Shown here one piece after another: positions 15,082 to 21,828 of a stretch of DNA of 25,248 nt. The DNA is from a virus. Made by a program: the position numbers and the translations under genes. Every line of letters begins with the position of its first letter. Positions within the stretch are counted from its first letter, which is position 1. Location of the stretch: IMG/VR virus record IMGVR_UViG_3300042154_001108, positions 1-25,248 of that record, one strand, 5' to 3'. The notes below the pieces were generated by a model. The model did not search any database. It was not told where the DNA came from and was given only the letters and a program-made list of their open reading frames with translations.

Positions 15082-17337
15082 TTACATCATTGGGTTTTCA
15101 CCAGCAGCCGCAGGACCAGCCTGTGGTTGAGGTGCTTGACTACCTTGAGGCTTACTTGCATCCATATGCGAGTCAGCATCAATGAAAGACTTAGCCATTG
15201 CAAGGAGTTCTTTAATGTCAGGCTTAGGAGGCATGTCAACCCCTTCTTTAGCCGCCTGAATATATAGCTTACCCCACTCTTGATAACTCTTATCCAAAGC
15301 AACCATAAGTTGTTTGGTGTTATCTTGCATGGCATTTTTAGCTTGTACATTAGTGAGGTCAAGTGTTGCTTGCCTCTGTGCTATGTCAATCATCTTAACT
15401 TGTTCTTCAAGTTGTTTCTGTTTTTCTTGAGCCGCTACTTCACCTTCTCTTGACTGCATTGCCTGTTCAATAAACTTAGGGTCTGTATAGTCAACAAGGA
15501 AGTCAAGAGGATCCATATCCATAGACTCAATTGCTTTACATGCAATAGTTACTGCTGCTGAGGGGCTAACAGCTCCACCAGCTCCTGCTTGTTGCAGTGC
15601 TGGAATAATCTGTTGACCAACTACATTCATTTTCTTCATGATATTGCTGTTACTGTTTTCACCAACATCAACATCAACATAGAGCATCAAGTTACTTGGT
15701 AATGTACCAGGATCAACAGACTTAAACAAGTCATTCTGATCATAGTAACCAACTTCTTGACCACGGAGTTTATCCCGCATTGTCTTGTAGATACCCTCAC
15801 ACAGACGCTTAAAGCCTGTCTCAGCAAACCTACGTGCCATAAACTGGATACGTACTTGTGCCGCAGACATAGCTCTCTGCATCTTTTCTTCTGAATTACC
15901 AGAGACATAGAGTGTATCATTTAAACCTTGAGCAGCCTTAGACAAACCTGTAGCCTGTTCCTTGTGCATTTGTAATAGCTCAAGAATAGGTACTGTACCT
16001 GTACTGATAGTGTCAGGTGTCATTGAAGCAACCGCATTGTTAGGGTTACCATTGGTAGCAATAATCTGCTTAGGCTTCATGTTCTGTAGAGCACTGAAGT
16101 CTACAACGTTAGGATCAGCAAGCTTAGGTGAGTAGTTAGTTAAGTAGACATTCTCAATGAATCCACGCATAATAGCTGTTGAGGCTAATGTCATGGGTCG
16201 AATCATATCTGCTACAGACAAACCAAAGAATTCGTGAGGAACTTCAAAGGGACAAAGAGTCGCCAATGGAATCATATCACAATCTTCTTCCATGAGAATT
16301 GTAGAACCAGCAATAATAAAATGCTTAAGCTCTGCAATACCATCACCATCACGGTCTACACGTAACCAACACTCGATAACAGTGAGTTGTCGATTAGCTT
16401 CTGACGGGAATAGCTCCCGTGAATTTCCCCCAAGCCAGTACTCTTCACCAACTAGACGCTTACGAGCAGCTTGCTCTTCGGTGTACTTGGTAGCCCAATC
16501 ATAGCTACCGTCTCCAATGGCGTCCCAGTCAATATTCTCTGCTATGTCAGGGAAAAACTTTCTAACTTCAGATCGAGTCATATCAATCTGGATACCCACA
16601 AATGCCGCATCATCAAGTGAGTGCGCATCCCGTGTAATACGGAAACATTCTGGGTGTACATTCTTAATTAAAATTCTTGTCTTGTTCTTTTTCTTTTTAA
16701 GGCGAACATCCTTGTATACCATCTTGTATACAGCATTACCTTCTTCATCGGTGTCTAACTCTTGTTCATATTTAAGATCTCCGATAATTTCTGTGTCATC
16801 TTCTGATAACAAGAGATCAAGGTTTTCTTGACTGATAGAATCAAACTCTTCAAATTTATAATCAAAGTCTTCAATATATTCCCATCTAACAATACTATTT
16901 TTCCATAACAAGGCAGATTTAACCCATGTATTTAGGACTTCCCAACCAGGATTCTGCTTAAAAATTCCATAGTTAACAAGGTCAGAAGCTACTTTAGCCT
17001 CATGGAAAGCCTTAGGAGAACTTCCTGCCGGAATAAACCTTGCGATCTTATTGTTGTTAAACATAAGTTCAGCAAGAATAGCTGTATAACCCTCGATAGC
17101 CTCTACAGTGTCTGAAGAGACAATCTGTGAAGCACCCTGAGGAGTCAGGTGAAATTGCGGCATCATGCCGTATTCATAGGTAGCCTTCTGTCGTTCACGA
17201 GCTAAGTCGGAACTATTCAAGAAGTCACCAACAGAGTTCATTACACCCTGTTCGATCATAGCTAGGAGTTCATTATCTCCTACTGGATCTTTATATCTAT
17301 CCACAAAGCGGATGACATCTCTACTTGTATCACTCAT
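15082..17337 (-). CDS. Portal protein
   Basis: The 751-residue product starts at MSDTSRDVIRFVDRYKD. AAAGG lies 7 bases upstream, so the ATG at 17361, which would add eight residues, is less likely. The long N-terminal helical region has the portal-type stretch LARERQKATYEYGMMP. A central region contains GVQIDMTRSEVRKFFPD-like and YWLGG motifs. A stem and crown-like helical part holds PLATLCPFEVPHEFFGLSVADM and RGFIENVYLTNYSP, as in large portals of P22/SU10-like podoviruses. The C-terminus is Gln/Ala/Pro-rich. The size (about 750 residues) suits this portal class. It forms the twelve-part ring through which the terminase pumps DNA. Confidence 0.85.
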   Translation of the reverse strand: MSDTSRDVIRFVDRYKDPVGDNELLAMIEQGVMNSVGDFLNSSDLARERQKATYEYGMMPQFHLTPQGASQIVSSDTVEAIEGYTAILAELMFNNNKIARFIPAGSSPKAFHEAKVASDLVNYGIFKQNPGWEVLNTWVKSALLWKNSIVRWEYIEDFDYKFEEFDSISQENLDLLLSEDDTEIIGDLKYEQELDTDEEGNAVYKMVYKDVRLKKKKNKTRILIKNVHPECFRITRDAHSLDDAAFVGIQIDMTRSEVRKFFPDIAENIDWDAIGDGSYDWATKYTEEQAARKRLVGEEYWLGGNSRELFPSEANRQLTVIECWLRVDRDGDGIAELKHFIIAGSTILMEEDCDMIPLATLCPFEVPHEFFGLSVADMIRPMTLASTAIMRGFIENVYLTNYSPKLADPNVVDFSALQNMKPKQIIATNGNPNNAVASMTPDTISTGTVPILELLQMHKEQATGLSKAAQGLNDTLYVSGNSEEKMQRAMSAAQVRIQFMARRFAETGFKRLCEGIYKTMRDKLRGQEVGYYDQNDLFKSVDPGTLPSNLMLYVDVDVGENSNSNIMKKMNVVGQQIIPALQQAGAGGAVSPSAAVTIACKAIESMDMDPLDFLVDYTDPKFIEQAMQSREGEVAAQEKQKQLEEQVKMIDIAQRQATLDLTNVQAKNAMQDNTKQLMVALDKSYQEWGKLYIQAAKEGVDMPPKPDIKELLAMAKSFIDADSHMDASKPQGSQAPQPQAGPAAAGENPMM

Positions 17338-17372
17338 TGTAAACCTTTCTTGGTTATACATTCAATCAATCA

Positions 17373-17429
17373 AAGTCTACAACAAGACTTGTATGTTGCT
17401 ACTAATTTTTTAATCACCCTGCTAGTAGC
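17373..17429 (-). other. Two stem-loops in the leader before the portal gene
   Basis: The gap between the small gene ending at 17468 and the portal gene holds two perfect inverted repeats. One is a 6-base pair stem (AAGTCT/AGACTT, 17373-17390, loop of 6). The other is a 7-base pair stem (GCTACTA/TAGTAGC, 17398-17429, loop of 18). Neither is followed by a good U tract on the minus strand. They may shape the portal mRNA leader or act as processing sites. No other gene fits in this gap. Confidence 0.4.
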
Positions 17430-17448
17430 CAACAAAGTAGAAGTTACC

Positions 17449-17472
17449 TTCTCTTAGGACACAAGGACTAAC
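17449..17472 (-). promoter_or_regulatory. Weak third relative of the terminase upstream motif
   Basis: The minus strand reads GTTAGTC, then nine bases, then TAAGAGAA. It resembles the motif upstream of the large terminase (GTTAGTC, six bases, TAATAGAGAA) and shares TCCTAA with the small-terminase copy, but with altered spacing. It lies about 110 bases before the portal start and overlaps the stop of the preceding small gene. Treat it as a candidate only. Confidence 0.2.
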
Positions 17473-17614
17473 TCTTTCGAGGATTAAAATCTTTAGGGAT
17501 TTTATTACCGATTTTTTCCTGTGGATTTAAAAGCTTACCAGCCTGTTTAGGCTTAATCATACTTTTAAATTGTTCTTTTTCTTTCCCTGTTAAGGGTACA
17601 TTCATTTGTGCCAT
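17468..17614 (-). CDS. Very small basic protein between terminase and portal
   Basis: From the ATG at 17614 this frame encodes 48 residues, beginning MAQMNVPLTGKEKEQF and ending KIPKDFNPRKS. It is Lys-rich with a Gly/Pro-rich C-terminal half. The open frame extends to 17845, but that part is antiparallel in style to the upstream gene and is a shadow. The start is one base past the upstream stop, with only a weak AGG upstream, so the exact start is uncertain; the second Met at 17605 is an alternative. No function is recognised. Small basic proteins at this place are common in related phages. Confidence 0.5.
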   Translation of the reverse strand: MAQMNVPLTGKEKEQFKSMIKPKQAGKLLNPQEKIGNKIPKDFNPRKS

Positions 17615-17615
17615 A

Positions 17616-17879
17616 TTACCATTTAACCTTATTAGCCCAGTATGCCGCAGACAGTGGTCCTTTGGCAATATTAGTTGCATGTCTAGCTTTAAAAGCTTCA
17701 TTACGCTTTGAACCGTCAGGACTACCTGTGGCACCTTGAGCACCAAAGTGAATAGTCTTAACTTTATCACCAACTTTAGCCACAACAACGTGACTCTTAG
17801 TTTTGTGATTAGGTGTTCTCTTAGGTTTATTATAACCTGATACACCAGCCCTCTTTAGTCTTGAATCTTTTTCAGCCAT
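17616..17879 (-). CDS. Small conserved basic phage protein
   Basis: The 87-residue, strongly basic protein starts MAEKDSRLKRAGVSGYNKPK. It has a beta-type core SHVVVAKVGDKVKTIHFGAQG (about 29-49) and a Lys/Ala-rich end, FKARHATNIAKGPLSAAYWANKVKW. The pattern HVVVAK-KVKTIxFGxQG followed by FKARHAxNIAKG-SAAYWAxKVKW is one I recall as widely conserved near terminase genes in myo- and podoviruses of aquatic bacteria. Its function is not known to me; the basic charge suggests nucleic-acid or head binding. AAGGGG lies about 7 bases upstream, inside the end of the upstream gene. Confidence 0.8.
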   Translation of the reverse strand: MAEKDSRLKRAGVSGYNKPKRTPNHKTKSHVVVAKVGDKVKTIHFGAQGATGSPDGSKRNEAFKARHATNIAKGPLSAAYWANKVKW

Positions 17880-17880
17880 A

Positions 17881-18033
17881 CTATTTCCCCTTCTTAGCAG
17901 TCTTAGCAGACTCTTTAAAGCTCTTATCCGTAGGCGAACCTTTAGTACCTACCTTACGCATCTTCTCTCCGGAACCTTTAGCTATACGTTCCCGTTTAGC
18001 ATGGATATTGTCATATAATCCTTGTTTAGCCAT
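17881..18033 (-). CDS. 50-residue basic conserved phage protein
   Basis: An ATG at 18033 opens a 50-residue frame beginning MAKQGLYDNIHAKRERIAKG and ending in a Lys-rich tail at a TAG (17881). GAGGT lies 6 bases before the ATG. The sequence KGLYxNIHAKRxRIAxGSGEKMRKxGxKGxPT is a small motif I recall beside terminase and portal genes in many phages, so this is very probably a real gene despite its size. Its role is unknown. It starts 9 bases after the terminase stop and is followed by another small basic gene after one base. Confidence 0.8.
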   Translation of the reverse strand: MAKQGLYDNIHAKRERIAKGSGEKMRKVGTKGSPTDKSFKESAKTAKKGK

Positions 18034-18042
18034 AATGTTACC

Positions 18043-19683
18043 TCATATCCATGTTGTTTCTATTTGCTGAAAGTTACCCATACGTTGTGAGAAGGGTACT
18101 GTTGTGTTTGTTAACTTGTCTCCGTGTGTCCTGATAACCTCAAGAGCAATAGCTAAAGCAATAACTGTATCATCATTCTGACCTATGATAGCATTTGTCT
18201 TTCCAGACTCGTCTGCTACATAATTCATAAGTTCACCAATGATAACCCTAGAAGGTATCCAAATATCTTCCTGTTCAATAGCATTCTTCAGGAATCCAAT
18301 GATAGCTGGTTTAGAGGCTGAAGTAGTTCTCCAGCCAATCCTTGTTCCCTCTTCCTTGGATACATTCGCCATCTTTGTCTGATAGTACATATTCAAGTAA
18401 CCCATCTGTGTTAACCTGTTTAATGTTGCTATACCCATAGAGTTAGACTCTACGGCTAACAAAGCATTATTATAGTACCTACCTAGATAAAATAATAAAT
18501 CACCAAACTGACTAGGATCAATCGTGTTACTGCGATAAACTGCGCACACTTCCCTCTTGGCATTAATGACCACTGCTGTAGAATAATCCTTACCAACACC
18601 CAAAGCAACGTCAGCACCGATAGCAAAGGCATCTTCAAAAGTAGGATACTTAAATATCTCGATAGACCCATCTCTTAAATCCTCCATCATAGAGGATTCA
18701 AAGTTAAACTCTCTCTTGGCTAATATTGGTTGAGGCACAAGCTTACTCAGCTTCTCAATGTTAAATACGTTAGAACCAGAAACAATAAATGCTTCCTCAG
18801 GTGTCGCAGGGTATTCTTGACGGAATTTATTTTCACCACCCTCTGCAATCTTTAACCTTCTCCAGTATAGTTGATCGTCACTCAGGTTATACCTAGTAAC
18901 TAATACTTCTTCTTCTGTTGTTCTCTCAAATCCTTCAGGGGCTTTCCTGACGTACTCTGTCATCAGGTACCATGGAACAAAGATAGCAATATAATCATTC
19001 TCACCCTTTACAGCTCCCTGCCATAACCTGTGAAATGAGTTCCCCACACCATTAGCAGTACTCTCAAGAATAACTTCAGTCCCTTCAGACTGGGATATTC
19101 CTTGGAATAATCCTGCTAAAATCTTTTCATCATGCCCCCAAAAGGCTACCTCGGATAAGTGAGCAATAGTAGGAGTTGTTCCCCTACCAGCTTCAGGTGC
19201 TCCAGCCGTATACAGCCTGTACCCTGAATCATTATGCTCAAACATAATCTCTTTTGCATTTGACTTCTTTAACATGGGTCTGAATGTATCAGCCATGTTA
19301 TAAATGATATTCCTGGACATACCAAATAATGCATCACTAGTAGCCGCATCATGCGCCATAACTACTGACTTGTTGTAAGCATTAAAGTAACTCTTCCAGA
19401 ATACCCTACCTGTCGTGTATGTACTTAAACCCATCTGTCGAGCTTTTAATATAATAGCTCTGACTCTCCCTGTTTCCTTGAGTTGTTTCTCAAGTGCTTC
19501 ATTTACAATCCTCTGAGCTTCATTGAACTCAAAAGATTGGAATCCCTTAGAGGAGTCTTTGGGTAAGATTTTTAATTGTTCTTTGGCGAATAATTCAAAG
19601 TCGCCTTTGTAAGCGTTTAATTTTTCACGCTTCTTTAATTCCCTCAGAGCCTCTAGCTTATCAGAATTGTTTTGTGTTGTCAT
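18043..19683 (-). CDS. terL: Terminase large subunit (ATPase and nuclease)
   Basis: This 546-residue motor cuts and pumps phage DNA into the procapsid. The N-terminal ATPase half has an adapted Walker A loop at residues about 80-87 (KARQMGLS), a hydrophobic Walker B-like strand ending in acidic Glu178 (IAHLSEVAFW), and a coupling-motif candidate near 207-213 (ESTANG). The C-terminal nuclease half shows the RNase H-like acidic residues Asp358 (GADVALGVGKD), Glu412 (VESNS) and Asp504/505 (NDDTVIAL). The length is typical. The start is the only sensible ATG, but AAGGAG lies 30 bases upstream behind a small hairpin and the nearer AGG is only 3 bases away. It is the first gene of the late block. 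Confidence 0.95.
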   Translation of the reverse strand: MTTQNNSDKLEALRELKKREKLNAYKGDFELFAKEQLKILPKDSSKGFQSFEFNEAQRIVNEALEKQLKETGRVRAIILKARQMGLSTYTTGRVFWKSYFNAYNKSVVMAHDAATSDALFGMSRNIIYNMADTFRPMLKKSNAKEIMFEHNDSGYRLYTAGAPEAGRGTTPTIAHLSEVAFWGHDEKILAGLFQGISQSEGTEVILESTANGVGNSFHRLWQGAVKGENDYIAIFVPWYLMTEYVRKAPEGFERTTEEEVLVTRYNLSDDQLYWRRLKIAEGGENKFRQEYPATPEEAFIVSGSNVFNIEKLSKLVPQPILAKREFNFESSMMEDLRDGSIEIFKYPTFEDAFAIGADVALGVGKDYSTAVVINAKREVCAVYRSNTIDPSQFGDLLFYLGRYYNNALLAVESNSMGIATLNRLTQMGYLNMYYQTKMANVSKEEGTRIGWRTTSASKPAIIGFLKNAIEQEDIWIPSRVIIGELMNYVADESGKTNAIIGQNDDTVIALAIALEVIRTHGDKLTNTTVPFSQRMGNFQQIETTWI

Positions 19684-19699
19684 ATACCTATAGATTAGC

Positions 19700-19714
19700 G
19701 ATAGCTAAGCTATC
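19700..19714 (-). promoter_or_regulatory. Hairpin between Shine-Dalgarno and terminase start
   Basis: The minus strand reads GATAGC-TTA-GCTATC, a perfect six-base-pair stem with a three-base loop, beginning at the last G of AAGGAG (19719-19714). The terminase ATG is 30 bases below the Shine-Dalgarno sequence. Folding would bring the two closer, though still wider than usual. A role in setting terminase translation is plausible but unproven. Confidence 0.35.
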
Positions 19715-19738
19715 TCCTTATGTAATAAAAATGTTTCT

Positions 19739-19760
19739 CTATTATGTACCGACTAACTAG
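19739..19760 (-). promoter_or_regulatory. Shared motif upstream of terL, candidate late promoter
   Basis: On the minus strand this 22-base element contains TAGTCGGT followed by TAATAG. It matches 18 of 22 bases of an element upstream of the probable small terminase gene (23968-23989), in the same orientation and 55 bases before the ATG. It shows no good sigma-70 -35 box at proper spacing. It may be a phage-specific late promoter or operator. Confidence 0.45.
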
Positions 19761-19822
19761 TTGTTTTGTTTATAAAAAAAATTCCAATAATTTTTGAAAT
19801 GTAATCTTTTGTATACGTCTTT

Positions 19823-19832
19823 GGGGTACCCC
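19823..19832. other. Perfect 10-base palindrome GGGGTACCCC
   Basis: This GC-rich palindrome stands in otherwise very AT-rich DNA between the divergent late and early blocks, just before the adenine-poor tract. It could be a protein-binding site or a short hairpin, with four G:C pairs on each side. No further support is available. Confidence 0.25.
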
Positions 19833-19847
19833 TACCTTTTATAGAGG

Positions 19848-20363
19848 GTGTCGCTGGGGAATGTCTGGGGTAGATGTCTTTGTGTGTGTTTAAAAATTTG
19901 TTGTGTGTTTGTTGTTCCCCCCTCGTGGGTTTCCTTGCCCCCCTTGTTTTCCCTGCCGTGTCGGTGCGTGGCGCTGCCCGTCTCGGCTTTCTTTGTCTGC
20001 GCTCTTTGGAGGTGTTCCGTGGTCTCTTCTCTTTCTTCTTGGGTCTCTGCCCTTCCCGTCCTTGGCTCTGTGGCTTCTGCTGCTCGTCCGTCTCTTGCCG
20101 CTTCTGTTCCTCGTGGTTCTCTCTCGGCTCCTGTGTCTGTTGTTGCTGTTGCCTTGTCTGGTTCTGACGCTGTGTCTGTGGTTTGCTCGGACGGTCGTGT
20201 TCGTGTTTGCCGTGTCCCGTACGCTGTTCGTGCCTTGGGTCGTCCTGTCTCTCGGGACGCTGTGTTTGCTCGTTTGTCTGCTCGTGTTGGTGGCTCGCCT
20301 GTTCGCTTTGTTGCTGCGTTTGGCTACTCTGCTGATTCTTGGTTTGTTGCTGTTGAAGCGTGA
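19848..20363 (+). CDS. Adenine-poor homologue of the downstream 94-residue protein (start uncertain)
   Basis: The frame is open from a GTG at 19848 to a TGA at 20361-20363 (171 residues). The last ~68 residues align with the 94-residue protein at 21280: VVCSD with VVYTD, SRDAVFAR with NRDVEHAR, PVRF with QVRF, and GYSADSWF...VEA with GWSSDTWF...VEA. Codons there are mostly G-first and T-last, as in real coding DNA. Over 19897-20340 the plus strand has only seven A. Six of them, from 20011 on, are the middle bases of Asp or Tyr codons, and Asp115, Asp137 and Asp163 match Asp in the relative. No ATG or Shine-Dalgarno sequence exists inside the tract. The true start could be GTG at 20070 or another GTG/TTG, and the N-terminal half may not be translated. 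Function is unknown. Confidence 0.5.
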   Translation: MSLGNVWGRCLCVCLKICCVFVVPPSWVSLPPLFSLPCRCVALPVSAFFVCALWRCSVVSSLSSWVSALPVLGSVASAARPSLAASVPRGSLSAPVSVVAVALSGSDAVSVVCSDGRVRVCRVPYAVRALGRPVSRDAVFARLSARVGGSPVRFVAAFGYSADSWFVAVEA

Positions 20364-20425
20364 GGGCTTTCTCGGTTGGCTCCTTTGTTGGGGTCTTCCG
20401 AGAGCGTCTTGCTCTGTTCTGTCAT
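19897..20425 (+). other. Adenine-depleted, GC-rich tract
   Basis: By eye the plus strand has 7 A in 19897-20340, with A-free runs at 19897-20009 and 20011-20166, and about 7 more A up to 20425. The GC content is roughly 55-65 percent, far above the flanks. Because every stop codon holds an A (and its complement a T), all six frames stay open for long distances, so overlapping open frames here are expected by composition. The tract extends about 60 bases past the TGA at 20363, so it is not purely a coding effect. The first gene after it starts at 20443. Confidence 0.85.
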
Positions 20426-20442
20426 AGCTCAAGGAGATTAAT

Positions 20443-20625
20443 ATGACTAAGTTAATGCACGTTGTTTACATTCTGTTGTGGTCGCAACTAATGGTGTTCT
20501 GTGTCGATAAGATACAGTTTGAGGCGATGTATGGTTGGTTCCATGTAATTGGTCTAATCGCTGCAAGCATCTGTGCTGGTGTACAGATTGCTATCCTGTT
20601 AATCGAAATCAACGAAGGAGAATGA
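20443..20625 (+). CDS. Small early membrane protein
   Basis: The 60-residue protein has two hydrophobic segments, at about 5-20 (MHVVYILLWSQLMVF) and 32-54 (GWFHVIGLIAASICAGVQIAILL), and an acidic tail, EINEGE. CAAGGAG lies 6-7 bases before the ATG, a strong signal, and this is the first ordinary-composition gene of the plus-strand block. It may alter the host membrane or exclude other phages, as small early membrane proteins often do, but no family is recognised. The next gene starts one base after its stop. Confidence 0.75.
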   Translation: MTKLMHVVYILLWSQLMVFCVDKIQFEAMYGWFHVIGLIAASICAGVQIAILLIEINEGE

Positions 20626-20626
20626 A

Positions 20627-21082
20627 ATGGCTAAACGTTATAGCTTGACGTCTAATCTTATTAACCGTAGGATCAGGTCTGCACCTAACGATGTTCTTAT
20701 AGGGCATCCTTGTGGAGCTATTGCTCCTGCTTCGTACTTACGTACGCATCCTAAGGCATCAAGGAATGTTGCTTATTACCTGCAAGGTGATGCATCGTTT
20801 GCTGGTGACTTTGAACTCATGCTGATAGAGATGGGTTTGTGTAAGTGTGAAATGCCTCGTTCTACTTGGCGACACCTTAAGTTCTGGGTGTCTAAGGGTT
20901 GTCCTCATTGGTCAGGTAATACTGCTTTCTCTAAGGCACTGCTTTGGTGGTGGAATCGTCATGCTTGGTGTTTTGTTCCTAACAGGAATGGCTCAAGCCA
21001 AGAAGCAAAGGATGCTGCTGAGTATTATGTAACAGTAGCGTATTCAGAGTTAAATCAACTTCAACAAGCAAGGAACAAATAA
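20627..21082 (+). CDS. Hypothetical early protein
   Basis: The 151-residue protein starts MAKRYSLTSNLINRRIR. AAGGAG lies inside the end of the upstream gene. It is rich in Trp, His and Cys: a Cys-containing stretch GLCKCEMPRSTWRHL lies near residue 72, then KGCPHWSG, then a Trp-rich stretch ALLWWWNRHAWCFVPN near 105. Cys and His spacing (CKC, GCPH) could bind a metal, but no known finger pattern fits well. No membrane segment is certain. It sits in a chain of short early genes, so a host-takeover role is possible. I do not recognise the family. Confidence 0.75.
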   Translation: MAKRYSLTSNLINRRIRSAPNDVLIGHPCGAIAPASYLRTHPKASRNVAYYLQGDASFAGDFELMLIEMGLCKCEMPRSTWRHLKFWVSKGCPHWSGNTAFSKALLWWWNRHAWCFVPNRNGSSQEAKDAAEYYVTVAYSELNQLQQARNK

Positions 21083-21195
21083 TGTACCTAGTATACTGCA
21101 ACAAAACAAACAAACTAGTTGACAAAGTAATGTCTGCCAAAGACTTACTTAAGTACAAAGCAGAAGATGTGACTGTTCACATCGTACATCTGTAA
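21082..21195 (+). CDS. 37-residue early peptide
   Basis: An ATG overlapping the upstream stop by one base (TAATG) opens a 37-residue frame, beginning MYLVYCNKTNKLVDKVMS and ending HIVHL before a TAA. AGGAAC lies 6 bases upstream. Stop-start overlap, ribosome-binding site and A-rich codons like the neighbours support it, yet a frame of this length may be chance. No function is recognised. Confidence 0.5.
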   Translation: MYLVYCNKTNKLVDKVMSAKDLLKYKAEDVTVHIVHL

Positions 21196-21279
21196 ATAAC
21201 TGCTCTTCTCGGGCTTACGGAGAGACCACTTGGGGTAAGTACCAAGCTTCTATCAACAGTCATTACCAAAGGATATAAT
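21196..21279 (+). promoter_or_regulatory. Leader with interlocking short helices before the 94-residue gene
   Basis: This 84-base non-coding gap contains TCTC (21207-21210)/GAGA (21220-21223), CTTAC (21214-21218)/GTAAG (21235-21239) and CTTGG (21229-21233)/CCAAG (21242-21246). The pairs overlap in a crossed order, as in pseudoknots. The helices are short, so the fold is uncertain. AAAGGATATAAT precedes the ATG at 21280. Confidence 0.25.
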
Positions 21280-21564
21280 ATGACTACAGCAACAATGAAC
21301 TTCGCTACTAAAGGCGATACAACTACTGCAATGTTCACTATGGAGACATCTATGTTGATGGTTGTCTACACAGATCCTGCTAACAGGTACGTCTATGCAG
21401 TAGATGATAAGGATGTTGTCCGTAAACTCTCAATCAACCGTGATGTTGAACATGCTCGTAAACAATATAAGCTTGCTCGAGGCTTAGTTGGTAAACAAGT
21501 AAGGTTTGGTGTCACAGCTGGTTGGAGTTCTGACACTTGGTTCAATGAAATCGTAGAAGCTTAA
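21280..21564 (+). CDS. Hypothetical early protein, relative of the adenine-poor frame
   Basis: The 94-residue protein has a Thr/Met-rich N-terminus (MTTATMNFATKGDTTTAMF) and then a mixed domain with VVYTDPANRYVYAVDD, RKLSINRDVEHARKQY and QVRFGVTAGWSSDTWF. It ends in Val-Glu-Ala and a TAA. The last two thirds align with the end of the adenine-poor frame at 20157-20363, so a small conserved domain is present twice within 1.3 kb. Codon use here is ordinary and A-rich. AAAGGA lies upstream. The fold and function are not recognised. Confidence 0.75.
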   Translation: MTTATMNFATKGDTTTAMFTMETSMLMVVYTDPANRYVYAVDDKDVVRKLSINRDVEHARKQYKLARGLVGKQVRFGVTAGWSSDTWFNEIVEA

Positions 21565-21575
21565 GGAGAAACCTA

Positions 21576-21827
21576 ATGAAAGCACGTTATTTACTCTTAA
21601 ACCCACTCAAGGCAAGAGACTTTGGGTGTACAACAGAAGAAGTTATCGAATCCGTTAAGGAATTCGGCTGCAAAGTGGTCATGTCACCAGACACAACAGG
21701 GGAAACACTGCTGTATGCGGTGTCAGACAACAAAAGTGTACTGGAAAACATGGTAAATGAGGTAGAACTCAATGGCATTATCATAGAATACACAGCAATC
21801 TATGATCAAATACTGGAAGGACAGTAA
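21576..21827 (+). CDS. Hypothetical early protein
   Basis: The 83-residue protein starts MKARYLLLNPLKARDFGCTT. It alternates strands and helices: EEVIESVKEFGCKVVMSPD and TGETLLYAVSDNKSVLENMV suggest an alpha/beta fold. There are two Cys residues, at about 18 and 32. AAGGAG sits 7 bases before the ATG and overlaps the end of the previous gene. No known family is seen. It is part of the chain of short early genes. Confidence 0.7.
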   Translation: MKARYLLLNPLKARDFGCTTEEVIESVKEFGCKVVMSPDTTGETLLYAVSDNKSVLENMVNEVELNGIIIEYTAIYDQILEGQ

Positions 21828-21828
21828 A

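Noticed and set aside
19760-19850. Sigma-70 promoter for the early block
   Set aside because: TTGAAA, TATACG and TTTATA-like boxes occur, but none are paired at 16-18 base spacing.
19874-20427. Two other long plus-strand open frames (19874-20167 and 19903-20427)
   Set aside because: They are open because A is missing. They give Cys/Leu/Phe-rich low-complexity products with no relative in the window. The first does have an ATG at 19874, outside the A-poor part, so it is not fully excluded as a short upstream frame.
19890-20432. A 180-residue Arg/Ser/Thr/Asn-rich minus-strand open frame in the adenine-poor tract
   Set aside because: The minus strand there is nearly T-free, so stop codons cannot occur. 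The start would be TTG, and the codon-position pattern is that expected from the antisense of the plus frame that has the recognisable relative.
21196-21279. Glutamine riboswitch-like or other known riboswitch in the leader
   Set aside because: ACGGA occurs, but the conserved flanking stems and sequence of the phage glutamine-type motif are absent.
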